Origin: an uncultured Eggerthella sp.
Lineage (GTDB): Bacteria; Actinomycetota; Coriobacteriia; Coriobacteriales; Eggerthellaceae
Reading direction: 5' to 3'
Assembly: GCA_902470405.1 (NCBI GenBank)
Contig: CABRGJ010000083.1
Location: forward strand, 1 to 5,421
DNA: 5,421 nt
The translations under genes were made by a program, and so were the position numbers. Within the stretch, counting starts at the first letter, position 1. Every line of letters starts with the position of its first letter. The notes under the pieces are model-generated. The model searched no databases and was not told where the DNA came from. It saw only the letters and a program-made list of their open reading frames with translations. Shown here piece by piece: positions 5,366 to 5,421 of this stretch.

Positions 5366-5371
5366 ATTGTA
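5366..5371 (-). promoter_or_regulatory. Candidate -10 element for the PAP2 gene
   Basis: On the minus strand TACAAT matches the -10 consensus at five of six bases and lies 39 bases before the ATG, giving a leader of about 30 bases. No good -35 is seen 16-18 bases upstream. The purine run AGAGAGGA (5365-5358) directly after it resembles a ribosome binding site but lies 31 bases from ATG with no start codon in range, so it is probably just the start of the transcript. Confidence 0.35.
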
Positions 5372-5412
5372 CCCAAAGCCAAGAGGCCACGCGGGCGAAA
5401 CCCTCCGTCATT

Positions 5413-5419
5413 AGAGGAG
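5413..5419 (+). promoter_or_regulatory. Possible ribosome binding site of a divergent gene beyond the window
   Basis: AGAGGAG at the right edge of the plus strand resembles a strong Shine-Dalgarno sequence two bases from the end of the window. If a start codon follows within about ten bases, a plus-strand gene diverges from the PAP2 gene. The start codon itself is not visible. Confidence 0.2.
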
Positions 5420-5421
5420 CG

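Overview
The window carries four complete genes and the 3' end of a fifth, on DNA of roughly balanced G+C judged by eye. Rubrerythrin points to an anaerobe. MscL with a cysteine zinc-ribbon tail, a hybrid kinase ending in two receiver domains, and a secreted NlpC/P60 hydrolase with an ordinary (non-lipoprotein) signal peptide point to a Gram-positive. My best guess is a Coriobacteriia (Eggerthellaceae-like) actinobacterium such as a Slackia/Cryptobacterium relative. This rests on protein style only, not on a database search.

Layout, left to right. Plus strand: the C-terminal part of a hybrid sensor kinase (two receiver domains, the first cut by the window edge), then an intergenic stretch built from short direct repeats, then a rubrerythrin with its own TATAAT box and a strong ribosome binding site. 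A strong bidirectional terminator at 1538-1566 separates rubrerythrin from a converging minus-strand gene for a secreted NlpC/P60 peptidase that starts at TTG. Upstream of it is a gene-free stretch of about 680 bases (2151-2831). It holds a candidate structured 5' leader, a weak promoter, a possible operator, a minus-strand terminator-like hairpin and a perfect 14-bp palindrome. Further right on the minus strand come mscL (with a zinc-ribbon tail) and a 634-residue PAP2-family membrane phosphatase. The phosphatase has about 425 residues of acidic-then-basic low-complexity sequence ahead of its membrane domain.

Functionally, the three minus-strand genes all act at the envelope: an osmotic safety valve, a lipid-phosphate phosphatase (possibly undecaprenyl-diphosphate recycling or phospholipid turnover) and a peptidoglycan hydrolase. 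They have separate upstream regions, so a single operon is not shown; PAP2 and mscL (113 bases apart, same strand) could be co-transcribed. Rubrerythrin is a stand-alone oxidative-stress gene.

The two items most worth a second look are the PAP2 phosphatase with its charge-segregated N-terminal tail and the hairpin-rich leader of the NlpC/P60 gene. I found no CRISPR array, transposase, tRNA, rRNA or recognisable known riboswitch.
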